Source of the DNA: Elephas maximus indicus
Lineage: Eukaryota > Chordata > Mammalia > Proboscidea > Elephantidae
Length of the DNA: 64,000 nucleotides
Assembly: GCF_024166365.1 (NCBI RefSeq)
Contig: NC_064820.1
Coordinates: 143,798,001-143,862,000, forward strand
Direction: 5' to 3'
Of the stretch, positions 60,974 through 64,000 are shown in pieces (within the stretch, counting starts at the first letter, position 1; the number at the start of each line of letters is the position of its first letter). Under the pieces are notes generated by a model. The model did not search any database. It was not told where the DNA came from and was given only the letters and a program-made list of their open reading frames with translations. The position numbers were made by a program, and so were the translations under genes.

Positions 60974-62351
60974 TAAGGAGGACTGAAGAGACTGGAGTCG
61001 TCTAGTCCCTGGGAGCTCTTAAAATAAACCCACGGAGCTTCCTTCTAGGACAGGACCCACACTGAGGAGAAACTTCTAGGAGTGAAATCAGAATTGAGCA
61101 GGTAAGGCACACGAGAGAGAAAGAAAAAAGGAGGACCATCAAATTTGTGGGTAACAGCCTGGAAATGGAAAGCTCAGAAAGCAGGCCACAATATTTTTTT
61201 TTAACACTACACGAAAAGCAACAGAAGAGGGAACGCTGTGAAGTTAGAAAAGCTACCCTGAACCCACCTCATTCTAAAAGTTGAGGAAAACTGATTCCAC
61301 ATAAAAATGTGCAACAGAGAAATACCAAGATTGAATCCCAAACAATGTTATTATAAAAAAAGTGAAAGGACAGATAGCATCCCTACAGACTCCAGGTCTT
61401 TGCACGTTCATTGTAATACTTTTGTCTTCTCAAGCCGTCCTTAGAAATCTTCCATTCAATTCTTTTACTTCATCATTTCTTCTTCTCACTTTAGCTACTC
61501 TACGTAAAGAACAAGTTTCAGAGTCTCTTCTGCCATCTCTTTTGGTCTTTTCTTCTCTTTTTAATGACCTTTTGTTTTCTTCATGTATGATGTCTGTGAT
61601 GTCATTCCACAATTCGTCTTGTTTTCAGTCATTAGTGTTCATTGGGTCAAATCTATTCAGGTGGCATATACTCAGGGTTGTACTTTGGTTCTCTTGTGGA
61701 CTTGTTCTTATTTTCTGCAGCTTCAACTTGAACTTGCATAAGAGCTGTTGTTGATGGTCGCTTCTGCAGTCAGCCCCGGCCTTGTTCTGACTGATGATCT
61801 TGAGCTTCTCTGTTGTCTCATCCACAGATGTAGATGAAGTGATTTGCTTCCTCTGTAATTCCATCCAGTGAGGTCCAATGTGTATAGTCATCATTTATGT
61901 TGTTGAAAAAATATTTCTAGTGAATGAGTTGTTGGTCTTGGAAAATTCTGTCATGTGATCTGCAGCATTATGTTTACCAAGGCCATATTTTCCAACCATT
62001 GATCCTTCTTTGTTTCCACCTTTCACATTCCAGTCATCAGTAGTTATTGATGCATCTTGACTGCATGTTTGATCAGTTTCAGACTGGAGAAGTTGGGAAC
62101 AATCTTTAACTTTCTCATCTTTGGAATTAGTGGTTGGTGCATAAATTTGAATAATAGTCATATTCCCTGGTTTTCTTGTAGAGGTGTAGATAACCTTTCA
62201 CTGACAGCGTTGTATTTCTTGAAATGTTCTTTTTTGACAATGGACGCGATGGTGTTCTGCTTCAATTTGTCATTCCCAGCATAGTAGACCATATGATTGT
62301 TTGATTCAGAATGGCCAATATGAGTCCATTTCAGCTCATTAACGTCTAGGA

Positions 62352-62566
62352 AGGAGCCCTGGTGGTGCAGAGGTTAAAGCATGCAGCCGCTAACCAAAAG
62401 GTTGGCAGTTTGGGCCCACTACCGCTCCATGGGAAAAAGATACGGTAGTTTGCTTCAGTAAAGATTACAGCCTTGGAAACTCTGGGGCAGCTCTACTTTG
62501 TCCTATGGGGGGGGGGGCGGTCACTGTAAGTTGGAACTGACTCAACAGTAACTGTTTTTGTTTTTT
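62352..62566 (+). mobile_element. AfroSINE, long type, nested in RTE
   Basis: Flanked by AACGTCTAGGA (62,341-62,351) and AATGCCTAGGA (62,567-62,577). Contains a 10-base G-run. Confidence 0.92.
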
Positions 62567-62915
62567 AATGCCTAGGATATCAATCCTCAAACATTCCATT
62601 TTTGACAACTTCAAATCTTCCTAGATTCATACTTTTTACATTTCAGATTCCAGTTACTAATGAATGTTTGCAGCTGTTCTTATTTTGAGCCATGACACAT
62701 CAGCAAATGAAGGTCCTCATGTCATTAAGGTCAGCTCTACCTTGAGGAGGCAGCTGTTCCCCAGTCGTCTTTTGAGTGCCTTCCAACCTGAGGGCCTCAT
62801 CTTCTAGCACTGTATCAGACAGTGTTCTGCTGCTATCTGTAAGGTTTTCACTGGCTCATTTTTTTCGAAAGTAGATTACCAGGTCCTTTTTCCCTAGTCT
62901 GTCTTAGTCTGGAAG

Positions 62916-63079
62916 CCCTGATGGTATAGTGGTTAAGTGCTACGGCTGCTAACCCAAAGGTTGGCAGTTCAAATCCACCAGTCACTCCTTGGAAACTATG
63001 GGGCAGTTCTTCTCTGTCCTGTAGGGTCGCTATGACTCGTAATCAACTCAACGGCAAGGGGTTTGGTTTTTCGGTTTGG
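62916..63079 (+). mobile_element. AfroSINE, short type, nested in RTE
   Basis: Flanked by a perfect 14-bp duplication TCTTAGTCTGGAAG (62,902-62,915 and 63,080-63,093). Confidence 0.95.
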
Positions 63080-63559
63080 TCTTAGTCTGGAAGCTCCACT
63101 GAAACCTGTCCACCATGGGTGACCTTGCTGGTATTCAAAATACCGGTTGCATAACTTCTAGCATCACAGCAACATGCAAGCCCCCACAGTGTAACAAACT
63201 GACAGACAAATGGTGGGAAAGAGCTTTAGAACAACTAAAATCACTGGAGAGACATCAACATAAGGACTGGTGATTAAAAAAAAAAATCATTATTCATTAA
63301 AACTAAAATACTTTTCTCTCCCCCAGTTCAAGCATTTAACACAAGACTGCATTTTAGAAATTTTACTCACATGATTAATTTCATAAGCCAAGGGTACCTA
63401 ACTAAATCTGCTCTAAAAGTCACAGACCACAATATAGACCTTTTTCTTCAAAGGGATTGGTGATGATAACCTATATTTGTGTAGAGGTTTATGTATGTAT
63501 ACATTTATGTATTTATCTCTTTTAAACTAGCTGAATTGCTTTTTTTTTTTTTTTAATTA

Positions 63560-63990
63560 AGGTCCCTTCCAGTTACTAACTGCTATTACAAAATCACCTT
63601 GAGTTCCCGTAATTCTTTATCTACTCACTCTCCCCGTCAGCATTCACATCATAGTACTTTGTGCTTTTGCCCTCCGTAATCACTGGTCTCTTTGCCTGGT
63701 TAAATCCTGCTTATCCCTCCAGTCTTGGCTCCAGCATCTCTTCCAGAAAGCCCTCCTAAACCTGTTCGCTACGCTAGACTAACAGCATGTCTCTATGCCA
63801 CGTACCTTGTTAGATACATTTTCCCCCTTCATATTCCTTATCTGTTCATGCATGTCTCCCTCTTCAGTAGATAATAAGGTCACTGAGGAAAAAGATCGTA
63901 TTAATCTTCATAGCCCCACACTCTGTGCAGTTACCAGACCATAACATATAGACACTCAGTGAGTGTTTGCTGAATTAAACTGAACAGTCA
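63560..63990 (+). repeat. L2 3' region
   Basis: AGTTACTAACTGCTATTACA start is unclear, but CCAGAAAGCCCTCCTAAACC and ACACTCAGTGAGTGTTTGCT are typical L2 3' motifs. Confidence 0.65.
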
Positions 63991-64000
63991 TCCAGAGTCC

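Larger units (their letters stand above)
61386..63230 (-). mobile_element. RTE LINE copy G, 5' half only
   Basis: Minus-strand RTE holding leader and endonuclease region (for example TIIQIYAPTTNSKDEKVKDC then TDDWNVKGGNKEGSMVGKYG, around 62,000-62,160), but with no RT or 3' end. Two SINEs are nested. It stops abruptly at about 61,386. Confidence 0.88.

Noticed and set aside
58700-63999. Search for ATG12 exons 3-4
   Set aside because: No segment encoding the expected FIYVNQSF or CFGSDGKLVL stretches was found; they should lie beyond the window.

Overview
This is nuclear DNA from a placental mammal, almost certainly an afrothere and most likely a paenungulate such as elephant, manatee or hyrax. 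The window is dense with tRNA-derived SINEs of the AfroSINE type, in a long and a short size class. It also holds RTE/BovB-type LINEs and a young L1 whose 3' UTR I associate with elephant genomes. No bacterial, CRISPR or plasmid features are present. I found no undescribed multi-gene system; the interest lies in a divergent gene pair and in unusual retrotransposon structures.

Genes: two conserved genes diverge from one CpG-island promoter at about 53.66-54.16 kb. AP3S1 (sigma subunit of the AP-3 adaptor) runs leftwards on the minus strand. Its exon 1 (53,596-53,664), exon 2 (24,637-24,728) and exon 3 (20,995-21,106) are all recognisable and their splice phases agree. The remaining exons are not seen and should lie beyond position 1. 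ATG12 (the ubiquitin-like autophagy protein) runs rightwards. Its exon 1 (54,156-54,315) and exon 2 (58,530-58,666) encode 99 residues, and the last ~40 residues should lie beyond 64,000. The same gene order is known from other mammals.

Layout: 1-20.99 kb is AP3S1 intron 3. It holds MIR and L1 remnants, two RTE 3' fragments, a full-length minus-strand L1 (7.62-14.15 kb), and an RTE copy with an internal inversion (16.42-18.29 kb). 21.1-24.6 kb is intron 2. 24.7-53.6 kb is intron 1, with a near-complete plus-strand RTE (25.2-28.4 kb), a near-complete minus-strand RTE carrying nested L1 and SINE insertions (28.7-32.1 kb), an MLT1 LTR (35.8-36.2 kb), L2 and MIR remnants, and a third RTE (41.9-47.9 kb) split by a 5'-complete but 3'-truncated L1. 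47.9-50.5 kb is repeat-poor. 53.2-54.3 kb is the CpG island. 54.3-58.5 kb is ATG12 intron 1, and 58.7-64 kb is intron 2, with SINEs, an RTE 5' half and an L2.

How it works together: AP3S1 acts in sorting cargo to lysosome-related organelles, and ATG12 is conjugated to ATG5 to drive LC3 lipidation. A shared promoter could coordinate the two, but that is inference. Nearly all long open reading frames outside the five exons are decayed retrotransposon coding sequence or their antisense shadows.
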